A DNA stretch of 64,000 nucleotides from Flaccisagitta enflata (taxonomy: Eukaryota > Chaetognatha > Sagittoidea > Aphragmophora), in contig OZ231126.1 in assembly GCA_965153355.1 (NCBI GenBank), forward strand, positions 24,366,001 through 24,430,000, written 5' to 3'. Shown here in pieces: positions 11,425 to 23,550 of the stretch; within the stretch, counting starts at the first letter, position 1, and each line of letters begins with the position of its first letter. A program made the position numbers and the translations under genes. The notes under the pieces were generated by a model. That model saw nothing but the letters and a program-made list of their open reading frames with translations, made no database searches and was not told where the DNA came from.

Positions 11425-12081
11425 CTCCTTCATCGTCATCATAGTCGTCATCGTCGTTGTCGTATTCACTGTCATCGTCTTCGTTGTGGATGTTATGATT
11501 TTTGGGGTCTTCCTAGTCATCGTAATCATTAATTTACAGCGAGACCATCTAAAAACAACAGCAAGTATATATGACGTGCAAAGTAATGATTGAGTAAGAA
11601 TATTTGAAGTAAGAACATATAGACTAAGAGTAAGAGCATTGTTGTGGCCCCTCCCCACTGGTCTGTGACGATTTTGAACTTACAGTACAGTACGATGCTA
11701 GCAAAGACGACCCCGACTGGAGGTTAGATTAGATTTTTTTTTTTTAAATCTGCTGATTTTTTTTTTCAAAATTATATTGAATTTTTAGCCCAATCTAATG
11801 GAATAGGTTATAATATTATAAAATAAAATCTTTAATAAGTCTAGTCACAAGTTGAAGAATGACACAAGCTGATATATTCAAACAACGGAGCAACCTTTGA
11901 TTTATACGGATTTCAATTCTTTTATGAATCAAATGAAATTATGACACTTAAAATCTATCCTCCAGTCTTAAGTTGTCTTTGCTCCCATTGTACTGAACTT
12001 TTCATTTCTAGTTGCGCGCTATGCGACTTCAACTCACTTTGTCCGTCCGTTTGTAAAAATGTTGTGCACCTTTACTCTTTA

Positions 12082-12082
<1 letters not shown>

Positions 12083-12123
<41 letters not shown>

Positions 12124-12197
12124 ATGTTTATTTTTTTTCTTTGTCTCTTTCTTTGTTTCTTTGTTTCTTTGTTTCTTTGTTTCTTCCTCTCTTTCTC

Positions 12198-12233
<36 letters not shown>

Positions 12234-12238
12234 TTTTT
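12083..12238. repeat. TTTC / TTTG tetranucleotide array
   Basis: TTTC units with an inner block of TTTG units. Confidence 0.9.
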
Positions 12239-12619
12239 TCGTTCTTTTGTTCGTTCTTATATATAAGAAATTGTATGACGTTCAATCCAAGATTCTGAGC
12301 TGAAGTGTCCGTTCATGATGCACTGGTTGGAAAGTGCAAAAACACGCATTTGATATGTATGAGGGTGTTGAGGGATGTTGTATGCCTCCGCCCACCTGTC
12401 CGCAACGATATAGTAACCAAGCGTTTATTGCATGATTAGAAAATTGGTACATGTCACTATGATAATTGATACTTGTCACTATGATAACATATTGCTTGGG
12501 AGGGCTTTTTAGCTCTAACGGAGTAGAAATGAGAGCATTTTAAACAAAGATATTCTTGTAAGCAATGTTTTGATATCTCTTCAGTCTTCAGCTGTAAATA
12601 CCAAAATTATTTCTAATTG

Positions 12620-12777
12620 AGGCTGCAGACAAACTATTCAACCTAGACCAATGAAATTTTTACACAAAAAACGTCAAACATAGTACTTGAAGAGAAAATT
12701 TATTTCAGATCATGAAAATAAACCATTGAGGCACAAAAGCTTAATACTTTTTTTCAGTTGAGATTGATGACCCTGTA
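12620..12777 (-). mobile_element. Family C solo arm
   Basis: It contains AGACCAATGAAATTTTTACA, AACGTCAAACATAGTACT and GATTGATGACCCTGTA, matching the right arm of the 8449-9044 element. No left arm is present. Confidence 0.65.
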
Positions 12778-13243
12778 TTGCGGATGGAGGTTGGATGCCC
12801 ATGCCCATCCGTCCGCAACGATATCGTGACCCGTGTCACTTGTTTCCACATTAAAATTTGATACCAAATTCAAGTTCTGTTTAATTCAAATATGTCCAAT
12901 ATTCTTTCAAATGGTACTTCGGAGTCACTTTGATCACCATCACGTAAGTCACGTTGCATGGATGAGAATTCCTTGGCCTTGTTGGATGCCATTTCCCACT
13001 GGGCGATCATATCAAAATTAATTTCAACTTCAAGTTTGTTTCCGCTTCTCAGATCCTTTTCAAATAGTCATTTATTTTCATTCCCGGTCATCAGAACAAC
13101 TATCTCAGACGTAAAGACCGCACCGACAACAGCTGCTTGAACATCTCCTAAGTGATGCTACTTTTAATCTATCGCCTGCATTCTTCGATGTTATCTGTGC
13201 GTCCCCGTTTCACCCCTTGGAGAGTCTGGAGTAAAAGTCAAAC

Positions 13244-13322
<79 letters not shown>
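13244..13322. repeat. GA microsatellite
   Basis: About 38 GA units, followed by a GACA/GACT-rich stretch to 13410. Confidence 0.95.
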
Positions 13323-13327
<5 letters not shown>

Positions 13328-13630
13328 TAGATAGACTGAATGACCAACAGACTGACAGACTGACACACCAACAGACAGACATCCTGGAAGAGACAGACAG
13401 AGATAGACCGAGAAAGAGACAAATAGAAACAGGGACAAAGAAAGAAAGTAAGAGAACGTATAAAACGAGACAGGGAGAATGAAAGAGAAGCCAGACCGGA
13501 GAGATTGAATGAATGAATGAATCAGAGAGATGCTTTCTCTCTTGCCGAAAAAATCATTTTTCTTTTCCCAAACATTCCAAAGATGTAAATATCGAAGATG
13601 AAAGGACGAGATAGAGAATAAGAAAGATCA

Positions 13631-13631
<1 letters not shown>

Positions 13632-13718
<87 letters not shown>
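13632..13718. repeat. CT microsatellite
   Basis: About 43 CT units. Confidence 0.95.
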
Positions 13719-13722
<4 letters not shown>

Positions 13723-13868
13723 GTGTCACTTTTCCTCCCTTTCTGCCGAGCGACAGACAGACAAATGGAATCGGACTGACAGAAAGCCAGACATCAAAAG
13801 AACGGCGAAAGTCGCTTTTAGCCTCACAACCGTCACGTGACACGGTTTTACAAAGACGGTCACGTGAT

Positions 13869-14140
13869 GGCGAGGACGAGAAAGACGAGAAAAGGAGGGG
13901 GAGGAGGGGGGAGTAGAAGAAGGAGGAAGAGGGTATTAGATGAGGCAGGGATATATGTGAGAGGGGGCGAAGAGGGAAGTGGAAAGGGGATGAACAAGGT
14001 TAAAATGAAGAAACCAGATGAAGAAATGCTGGAAGAAAATGATGGAGAAAACGAAAAAGACGAACATGAAGTATGAAGAAGAAGAAAAAGAAAAGGAAAA
14101 AGAAAAAGATGAAGGAAAAAAGAGGGTGCTTGGTGAGAGA

Positions 14141-14195
<55 letters not shown>

Positions 14196-14214
14196 CGATG
14201 ACGATGACGATGAC

Positions 14215-14298
<84 letters not shown>

Positions 14299-14322
14299 GA
14301 CGATGATGACGATGATGATGAA
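13869..14322. repeat. Purine tract and ATG/ACG trinucleotide array
   Basis: GGAGGAGG and GAA units (13869-14140) pass into about 180 bp of GAT repeats with a GAC-containing interruption (14190-14215). Confidence 0.9.
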
Positions 14323-14540
14323 TAATCCCATTGAATATTATGAGGGATGAACGGGTACTGACCAGAGGAGGAGGGATGAAGAAGAGGAAGGGAAAAGGAG
14401 AAGGAGAAAGAGATGAAGAATACGGAGAATGGGAGGTAGACGTCTGATAGAACCAAGCGTCGATCTAAATGAATACCTTCCATTACAACTTCCTCTTGTG
14501 CTTTTAAGGTGGCAACTTCCGACTCCCTTCTACAATCGAT

Positions 14541-14647
<107 letters not shown>

Positions 14648-15039
14648 GATTTCTGACTCTCTTTCTCTCTGTCATCTTTCATTTGTCAAAAGCGTAGATG
14701 GAATGAAAGCGGACGGATGTTGGTCGGCCAGTCGGTCGGTCGGTCAGTCGGCCAGTCGGTCGCTGCGATCGGTATGATTACAAAGATTTATTCCTTCGGC
14801 CGAAGTAGAATCTACGTTTTCATCAGACGGGTTTTGGTTAGTCCGTCTGTCCGCGTCTGGTCATCGGATTTGCGTCTGACTATCTCATCGACTGTCTTGG
14901 CTGTCTATCTTTCCAACTGTCTAATGTATCTTAAGAGTTTTGACTGAGTGCGTCTAAATGTCGTAGTTGGGCGTAGTCGTAAGCGAACGATCGGAGACTA
15001 CGATTGGAAACCAGACTTGGATTTGAGGACGATCTACAA

Positions 15040-15260
15040 GAGAAGACACACACACCAAAGAGAGTGTGAGAGGGGAGGAAGGAAGATGAGCTGGGGGGGG
15101 GAGGAAGGAAGATGAGCTAGAGGGGGGGGGGAAGATAACGATCTTAGAGGGAGAGGGTAGGATGGAAGATGAGCTAGAGGTGTGTGTGGGGGGGGGGGGT
15201 AAATACATGACTCGGCAAAGAGGTCGTAAGATAGAAGGGAGGAGTATGGCCATGGGCTAC
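15040..15260. repeat. G-rich purine tract
   Basis: Repeated GAGGAAGGAAGATGAGCTAG units with runs of 8-11 G. Several G-runs are long enough for a G-quadruplex on the + strand. Confidence 0.7.
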
Positions 15261-15499
15261 AATGAGGTGAGAGGTGGTGGGAGGGTGGTCACTGGCCGCT
15301 GGTCAGGTGACACAGCGAAGAGGAAATATCATGAATAAGAGGTGGGGAGGTGTATCAAGAGAGGGGGATAAGTTTTGAGCACGTCGTAAAAAACTAAGAT
15401 CAGAAGGGAGAGAAGCGAAATAGGGATTAGAATTGTCATTCTTATTTGAGATTTTTTTCTGCTGGTCATCTTCTTAAACACAAAATTGATTTTGCCGAC

Positions 15500-16300
15500 T
15501 TCAAAGACAGACGCGTAAGAATTTGTGGAACAGAATACCGATAAAACTTTGTGCACGTTTAAATGATATCAATCATATCATGTCTGTGTGTCTTTCCGTC
15601 GGTAATTCACGCATTTAAATGACGATCAACCGGACGCACGTGTTGGCCAAGGTATAGGCTGTCTCAGAGATTTTCATGAACATATTCATCAGGAGGGCGT
15701 TGCGATTCTTTTTCTACAAGTTAGAGATCTCCAGAGGCTCCTACCCCTAAATGTCAAAGGGTTAGCAATAGCTTAGCACTAATAGGCGTATCATGCGTTC
15801 GTTCTAAAGGTGGATGCGACTCACATTCGGGAGTCGTCAAAATATCACGTTGGAGAAAGACCCGTAGTATGGTAGATTCTTCTCATCAGCTGATTAAATG
15901 TCAAAAATAAATGGCCAACAAGTTCTAAAATGAATTTTCTCCGTTCAGTTCAGACGCGCAAGAGTTAACCGTTTTACAAATGTTTTATCAATCCGGACAA
16001 GTTCGGCGAAGAGTTATGAAAGTCGGACAAATGGTGTAAATGTTCAAAATACCTCCTATGATACTGTCGTCTATCCATACCTATGTGATAAGTGATCTCA
16101 CTGCATTATGCAAATGAGCTTTTGTTAACGGTTTGTTTCTAACCAAATTCGGGATCAGTACCATTTGTGTACTACACAGCAGAATCGGTATCGGTATTGT
16201 TAAGACGAATCGGAAATGAGAGGGACAAATTGACGGATCAATTGATTGATGGACAGACAGACCAGCGAAACGAGAAAGCGACATGTCAGCATATCATAAC
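15500..16300. other. Unique DNA without recognised features
   Basis: Moderate GC with only short ORFs. Nothing recognised. Confidence 0.4.
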
Positions 16301-16315
16301 GGGGAAAAACCAATT

Positions 16316-16412
16316 AACAAGGCCGGATACACGGCCACCAGTTGCGGACGGGTGGGCAGGGGCGGAAATGCGCGTTTTCACACTTTTCGACTCGATCATT
16401 ACGGACCGAACA
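16316..16412 (+). mobile_element. HP-A 5' fragment
   Basis: It starts AACAAGGCCGGATACACGGC and carries the AAATGCGCGTTTTCACACTT variant also seen at 3686-3822. It stops at TTACGGACCGAAC. Confidence 0.7.
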
Positions 16413-16432
16413 ATCCCCACTAAACTCATGAA

Positions 16433-16473
<41 letters not shown>

Positions 16474-16505
16474 GGTTGTGGTTGTGGTTGTGGTTGTGGT
16501 TGTGG

Positions 16506-16539
<34 letters not shown>

Positions 16540-16625
16540 AGTTGTGGTTTTGGTTGTCGTTGTTGTTGTTGTTGTTGTTGTTGTCGTTGTCGTTGTCGTT
16601 TTGGTTGTGGTTGTCGTTTGCGTCA
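16433..16625. repeat. TTG/TGG trinucleotide array
   Basis: TTG units with interspersed TGG, TCG and TTT units. All reading frames are open as poly-amino-acid runs. Confidence 0.9.
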
Positions 16626-16944
16626 TTGTCGACTTACAGTCCAACTTGCGAACTGACCAACGGGCAGTTCGGTTGTGCTGCTTGGATTACAAGTACAACG
16701 ACCAAAGGAGAAAAAAAAGCTACGTCAAGTTACGAAATTATTTAGCCCTTCTTTCATTTTTCTCTCCTATAGCTTTAGGCAAAACATCGCCCGGTCTTTA
16801 AAAAAAAAATACCCGTTCCCCCACATTCAGTCCAAGGGGATCAGTCAACCTCAAAGCTTGGAGGCCAAAACCGAAACCCACTGTAATTTATGAGCCATAA
16901 ATTAAGCGCGGGGTTGTAAAGCTGTCATAAGTCATGCGCTCTGA

Positions 16945-17410
<466 letters not shown>

Positions 17411-17627
17411 ATGCTGGATTCAGAGTCGTATGTCACCGTGACTGTGTTAACGTATACAGAGAGGCAGCGATGAATCATATCTAAAAGGCAAAAGGCAAAC
17501 AAATGTACACATACAAACGAGAAAACAAAGCAAAACGAAAAGACGGTGAAAAAGATATAGTGGCGAAATATGAAATTATAGTGGAAAAAAAACCGTGGGC
17601 GCGCCGCAACAAAGAGACGTGAATGAA

Positions 17628-17742
17628 AACAAGGCCGGATACACGGCTACCCGTCGCGTGCGGGTGGGCAGGGGCCATAATTGAGGTCACTTCATCATTT
17701 GGGCAGGTGCGGTGTGGCCAGAAACCGCAAAAACAAACAAAA
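17628..17742 (+). mobile_element. HP-A 5' half, interrupted by FB-B
   Basis: It starts AACAAGGCCGGATACACGGC with CGTCGCGTGCGGGTGGGCAG and GAAACCGCAAAAAC. In its A-rich middle it stops where an FB-B left end begins. Confidence 0.7.
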
Positions 17743-17960
17743 CTAGTCATCCAAGGATCGCACATGGTCAGCGGTACCCGATAGCCTGCTGGGAGTGATC
17801 CAGTGAAGAGGTGGAGTGAGAGCAGGGCAGCGGCCCCAAAGGGCCAATGTCCTGTAGAACACAGTGGGGAATTTTGAGACGTCCGTCCGTCCTTCCATCC
17901 TAAGGGGGCATATTTCAGGCTTTTGATGGCTGATTAAGGCCACTGAAGGTATATTTGGGG
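17743..17960 (+). mobile_element. FB-B left part
   Basis: CTAGTCATCCAAGGATCGCA and ATGGTCAGCGGTACCCGATA give the left end. GGGCAGCGGCCCCAAAGGGC and TGTCCTGTAGAACACAG follow. There is no minisatellite core or right hairpin. Confidence 0.65.
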
Positions 17961-18109
17961 GCTAGAGGGCTGGGGTGTTTCAGATCAGGGCTATGGTCTC
18001 CGAGTGGGCTGGCCGAAATTTTGTAGTTGGGGTATAGTTAGTTGAAGCCCCCGGGCACCATAGTTGGCTTCCCGGGTGCCCCCACGAGTGACTCGGTCTC
18101 CATTTAGGT

Positions 18110-19495
18110 GGTCAAAATAGCCAAAAATGGCCAAAAATGACCATTATGCTAAAAAATGCAAAAAATTGGTTTATTTTTCACAAAAAATCTCAATCATTGA
18201 TCCAGTTCATCGAGTTGTAATGTATAGACATGGATTTCACTGAAAAACGGCCAGTGACTGCAATTGGGCGCTTGCGAGGGACCTAAAATGGCTAAAAAAA
18301 GGCCTAATAGTCGCAAAAGCGTTAGATGGTCAGCGGTACGCGTTGCCCCTAAGTGAGTGTATGAGGGTGTGAGATGGTGAGAGGGGCAGCGGCCCCGAAG
18401 GAGCCGATGACCTATGCTGTTTTTATTTGAGCCTGGAGGCTGGAATCAGGGCCTTGAAGCTGGGATTTGAGCTTAGAGGCGGGGATTTGAGCCTCTTGGC
18501 TGATATTGGAGCCTCGAGACTGGGATTTGAGCCTCAAGGTTAGAATTGGAGCCTCAAGGCTGGGATTTGGGCCTTGAGGCTGAGATTTGGGCCTTGAGGC
18601 TGGGATTTGGGCCTTGAGGCTGGGATTTGGGTCTCGAGGCTGAAGGCAGGGGGGGGTACGAAGGAGGAGAAGGAGAAGAAGAAGGAGGAGAAATTTGCCC
18701 TGTGTGAAAGCATAGGTCATCGGCCCCTTCGGGGCCGCTGCCCAAAAATGACCCACTTTACTCAAGATAAAAAAATAATGAAAAATAATGAAAATTTTTG
18801 TTCAAAACCTTGAAATATCCAAGAATTAAGCCTCAGTGAAGTGTAAGAGAGCAGAAACAGCAAAAAAATTTGGACCTGAGCACCGTATAACCCTTAAAAC
18901 AGGCCTTAAATGGCAAAAAATGACCAAAAATGACCAAAACGCTTTAAAATTCAATAATTTGGTTTATTTTTCATAAAAAATCCCTATTATTGATCCAGTT
19001 CACTCCAGTATGGTCTATAGAATTGGATTTGGCCTAAAAACAGTCAATGGCTGCTATTAGGGGCTAGCTTAAGAACCAAAATGCCCAAAAAAGCCCTAAA
19101 ATGACCGATTTTGCGTTATGTGCAAAATTAATGAAAAATATTGAAATTTTTTCTTCCAAACATCAAAATGAACAAGAATGTAGCCACAGTGAAGTGTAAG
19201 AGAGTAGAAATAGCAACAAAATATGGCTCTGAGCATTGTATAAGCCCAAAAACAGGCCCTAAACAGCCAAAAATGGCCAAAAATGACCCAAATGCTTTAA
19301 AATTCAAAGAATTGTATTATTTTCCACAAAAATTCCCAATTATTGATCCTGTTCATTTGAGTATGGTGTTTAAACGTTGGTTTGGCCAAAAAATAGCAAT
19401 AGGCTGCAGTTGGGGGGCTTTTAAGAGGCCCAAAATGACCTAAAAAAGCCTCAAAATGACCCATTTTATGCAAAATCAAAAGTTAATCAAAAGTC
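18110..19495 (+). repeat. ~350-bp tandem satellite, about three units
   Basis: Units share CCAAAAATGGCCAAAAATGA, TTGGTTTATTTTTCA, ATTGATCCAGTTCA and CAGTGAAGTGTAAGAGAG. The same unit point recurs at 18898 and 19249, which gives a period near 350 bp. The first unit is split by the FB-B at 18308-18743. ORFs here are shadows of the repeat. Confidence 0.7.
18308..18743 (+). mobile_element. FB-B element inserted in the satellite
   Basis: The left end is TAGTCGCAAAAGCGTTAGAT and the inner block is GGGCAGCGGCCCCGAAGG. About 11 units of GCCTTGAGGCTGGGATTTGG form the core. The right end is GGCCCCTTCGGGGCCGCTGC then CC. The neighbouring satellite units act as an empty site: the host reads GGCCTAAA..ATGACCC, so the element sits in a run of A and its ends can be placed to within a few bases. 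Confidence 0.75.
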
Positions 19496-19750
19496 ACAAC
19501 TATCCTTTACTATTAACAAACAAATTTTGTCTGTCAATGAAACAATTTTTTTATAATAATCAATGAAAACATACTTAGTAAAAAACATTTTTTTGACCAA
19601 CCTGTCTCATGTGCTATTCAGAATTTTGGTACACCCTGGTTGGATGCAGTTACCTCTTCCTTATAGTTTTTGCGAGGAAAAAGATTGCTTGCTAGCTCCT
19701 TATCATTCCGGAATCAGCTAGTCTGTTTGAGCATTGAGCAAGTTGTCATC

Positions 19751-20086
19751 ATGGATCCTCCCAACGAAGAAAATAATTCCAAGAACGACGAAAATGCTAC
19801 ACCACAGAAGCCTAAGTCGCAGAAGACGCAGATTGATCTGCTCGAATTTATCCCGGAATTGGGGGATCTATCGCCAATTTCGGAATTCAAAGGCCCTCGA
19901 GTTCCTTCGCGTCGTCAAGTATTGCGCCATGTCTTGTTTTTTGTCGCGCTTGGCTTGTCGTTGGTCGAAGCAGGAGGAAAGGTCGTCGATAACGTCCTCA
20001 AAAAGCATGTTGCAGCTGCGCAGGCCAAGACGCGAAACAAAATCATAGATGATGTTGTTTCACTTTACAAGAAGACAAGGTCATAA
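19751..20086 (+). CDS. Unknown 111-residue protein, possible mobile-element ORF
   Basis: The start is ATG in context CATCATGG and the stop is TAA. The N-terminal 35 residues are polar (Asn, Glu, Lys, Pro, Gln). The C-terminal 65 contain a likely helical domain (PSRRQVLRHVLFF, then a VEAGGKVVDNVLKKH stretch) and end in basic KKTRS. Codon use is mixed and not a simple repeat, unlike almost all other ORFs here. The pattern loosely recalls N-termini of multi-copy uncharacterised invertebrate proteins, but I could not check this. Its 5' side borders the satellite array, and no splice site is needed. It could be a live single-exon gene or a fragment of a transposon ORF. Confidence 0.45.
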   Translation: MDPPNEENNSKNDENATPQKPKSQKTQIDLLEFIPELGDLSPISEFKGPRVPSRRQVLRHVLFFVALGLSLVEAGGKVVDNVLKKHVAAAQAKTRNKIIDDVVSLYKKTRS

Positions 20087-20453
20087 CAATGCTTTTCATT
20101 GTTGATTTTTGTTATTTGTTTTGTCCCCGAGGTCCTAACACTGTAGCAGTTTGATTTGAAATTGTCATTAATGAAGTCAGAGTATCAACTAGATAATTGG
20201 TTCCCTAATTCTGAAGGGAGCTCAACTCGTCGCCGCATAAAGGAGGGAAAGCCTTTCAGACGAAGATTGCCGCTTGGACCGAGTCAATGAAAGATGAATT
20301 TCCGGTATTTCCTCGCCAAAAGCCACAGCGTCCGTCATTCATACAGAAACCTACTGAGGAGGAAATCCGACAGGAGAAAAGAAAAGCGATGGAGGAGGAA
20401 AGTGAAGAGAAAAGAAGGAAAAAAAGTCAAGATGACAAGGAGGTAGCAGAGAG

Positions 20454-20800
<347 letters not shown>

Positions 20801-20829
20801 GCAAACAGACATGGAGAGACAGACAGATA

Positions 20830-21122
20830 TGGAGAGGGCAGAATTAAGGCTTGGAGAGCAGATTTTAGGTTTTGAAGGCTGATTTGATGCTTGGAAGGCT
20901 AATTGAAGATCTGGAGGGAAGATTTGAGGACTGAAAGGCCGATTTGAGGCATTGGGGAAGCTAATTTCAAGCCAAGAGGGCTGATTTGAGGTCTAGAGGG
21001 CTAGATTGAGGCCTGGGAGGGCTAATTTGAGGCCTTGATATTCACGGATGGACGGACGGGGAAGGACGGAAGGACGGACGGACGGACGTCTCGGAAATTC
21101 CCCCATCCTGGACATCGGCCCT
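20830..21122 (+). mobile_element. FB-B core and right end
   Basis: Degenerate units of GGCTGATTTGAGGTCTAGAG, a GGAC run, then GACATCGGCCCTTTGGGGCC and GCTGGCC. The left end is missing. Confidence 0.6.
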
Positions 21123-21420
21123 TTGGGGCCGCTGGCCAAAAAGTAAAGTGTGACGGACTGACGGACGGACCGACGGACGGACCGAAAAAGCGGGGTGTAG
21201 AGTCGCGTAGCACGCGAATGAAAACTAAAACGAGGGGTTACAATATCGCCGTGGACAGGTCGGCAGCGGCATACACCCCTTTCTCCACACACGCACTCAC
21301 ACACAAAAAAATGCGCGTTTCTTCGTTTTTTGACTTGTGCGTTACAGGCGAACGGACAAATGGACGGACTGGTAGAGGGACCCACGGACAGGCAAAGCCT
21401 TTTATAGAGTAACTCGCTTG
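21123..21420 (+). mobile_element. HP-A 3' part plus a second HP-A-like fragment
   Basis: AAAAAGTAAAGTGTGACGGA and a GGACC tract lead to GTAGAGTCGCGTAGCACGCG, the decayed hairpin at about 21200-21218. A second fragment with AAATGCGCGTTTCTTCG and a GGAC tract follows at 21308-21400. Confidence 0.6.
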
Positions 21421-21637
21421 TCCGTGACAAAGAAGTAACCAAAAGGCAAAAAGAGAGAAACAGGAAGCCAGAGTCAGAGACTGACATACAGTGAAACAGA
21501 CAGACGTAGTTGGACGGAAATACAGATTTACAGACAATTAGCCTGACCGACATTCAAGAAGACAGTAAGAGAAAAAGATAGAGAGATAGATAGATAGATA
21601 GACAAAAAGATAGATACAGTATGTTTATTCTCAAATG

Positions 21638-22183
21638 AAACAAAAGATGACGGAATTTAATTCAGAAACAAATTAAGATAATCAAATTCCGAAAAAAGCC
21701 ACTGAAAGAGTATGTTCTGGCATTTGTTTGTGCCGAATCTTAGCCTTTGGCCTTAATTCAAGTGGTCTAGCTACAATCTGCAATTGAAATAAAACTGTGA
21801 AAATTACAATATCACTCAATTTTCCTCCAATTTCAGTCCCACAAATTCGTTTTTCCAAGATTTTTTTTAGATGGAGTGAACCATTTAGCTAGAAAAAATC
21901 CTATGTTCTATCAGAAATCTCACACACATTGCTTGTTAAGATGAGCAATATCCAAATATGTAAAATGAGGGCCAAATTGGAAAATCTCATCCTTCATCTC
22001 GAGTCAAAAAAAGTGACAACAAATAATTCATAACTTTTCTTTAAATGCAGATTGAAGCTAAACCGTTTGACACCATAAGCCATGATTAGGCTCAAATAAA
22101 TGCCAGAACATACTCTTTCTGGTGCTTTTTGCAGAATTTGATTATCCTTACTTGTTTTTGATTTATGCCGTCATCTTTTGTTT
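21638..22183. mobile_element. Family D, long-TIR element
   Basis: The left arm AAACAAAAGATGACGGAATT pairs with the right end GCCGTCATCTTTTGTTT. Deeper in the arms GAGTATGTTCTGGCATTTGT pairs with ATGCCAGAACATACTC. The arms are about 115 bp and the 546-bp element has no coding frame. Confidence 0.7.
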
Positions 22184-22755
22184 AGAGACATACAAAAACA
22201 GAGAGGGCAAAAAGAAAAGAAGAAAGAAAAACAACAAAAACAAAAACAAAAGACAAAAAAAAAAACAACAGCGAGACTCAGACAGACAAAGACAATGAGA
22301 TAGACACTGAAAGACAGAACGAAAAAGAGTAAACGGAGTAAGAGAGTAACTGTCGACCCCTTGTCGCGTTTATTTCGTATTCAGTAACAAGAGTTTGTTC
22401 GGTTGTTCGGGTTTGAGGTGGCTAAGAGGAGGAAGAGGAGGAAGAGGAGGAGGTGGTGGAGGAGGAGCCTCAGAGGAGGCGGTTCTCTTGTCTGGCGTCG
22501 TTGTTTATGGGGTGAGATGAGGTCACCGAAATTCACGTCAAATTTTCATGCGTGGTCTCTGTTTATTGGTTTTTCCCTCTTTCTTTCTCTCTCGCCAGGG
22601 GGCACATGCAAGGTGTAGGTTTCCACATACAGGAAAATAATAGGACAGGGAAAAAATGGGCAAAAAATGTTTTCGAAAAAAGTAAAAAAGAAACAATACA
22701 TCTAAATGAACGCAAACTAGTCGGGATGGATGGAAGAAAAAAACAGAAAATATAA

Positions 22756-22756
22756 T

Positions 22757-22834
<78 letters not shown>
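22756..22834. repeat. GA microsatellite
   Basis: About 38 GA units. Confidence 0.95.
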
Positions 22835-22835
<1 letters not shown>

Positions 22836-23046
22836 AGACACGGAGATTGTCATGTTTTCTTTTTCCTTTTCCTGTGCATCAGAATTTACGATCTCGCAAC
22901 AATTTTTTTCGAATAAAAATGAAATTTGGATGCGTTTTTGGTCGCGGTTGTCGATGTTGAAGCCGCCTCCGGCGTTGCCGTTGTCGAAGTTAATGTTGGT
23001 GGCGCAGACTCCAGAAGAGATTCCTGAAGAAATCACAACTGCAATT

Positions 23047-23241
23047 AACAAGGCCGGATACAAGGCTACCGAAGTCGCGTTCGGGTGGTCAGGGGCCATA
23101 TTTGAGTTCACTAGACCATTTAGGCAGTAGCAGTGAGGTCAAAGAAATAAAATCATAAAAAAAAGTAAAACGTGACCGACCGACCGACCGACGGACGGAC
23201 GGACAAAGCGGGTTGTAGAGTCGCGTGCACGCGACTAAAAA
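23047..23241 (+). mobile_element. HP-A element, full length
   Basis: It starts AACAAGGCCGGATACAAGGC. The 5' copy of the arm, AAGTCGCGTTCGGGTGG, is at about 23070. A GACC/GACG microsatellite at 23174-23206 follows. GTAGAGTCGCGTGCACGCGA then CTAAAAA closes it; the palindrome AGTCGCGTGCACGCGACT is perfect. It is about 195 bp and non-coding, and serves as the reference copy. Confidence 0.8.
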
Positions 23242-23319
23242 CTTATGTTAAAAAGAAAAACAAAACAAAACAAAAGGTTGTCGACTTCTTGTCAATTTTT
23301 CAGTAGCGTCGCCACGTCT

Positions 23320-23452
23320 ATCCGTCGATTAGTCCGTCCGCCGGGCTGTCCGTCTGTCTGTCGTCTGTAACATTTTTGAATTGCGAGCAGTTTTCGCATT
23401 AGTTCTCCTTCCCAACCATCCGCGACTGGATTGCCGTGTATCCGGCCTTGTT
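23320..23452 (-). mobile_element. HP-A, 3' hairpin missing
   Basis: On the minus strand it begins AACAAGGCCGGATACACGGC and continues through GTCGCGGATGG-like sequence into a GACGGAC tract. Confidence 0.65.
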
Positions 23453-23550
23453 ACTCGCGGACTCGAGACTTTATACATTGCTGTGTTGGTCTGCTTATCA
23501 TCCGTCCCTCTTTCGGTCGATCTCTTCGTAATGCTCTCAGGATGTGGTCC

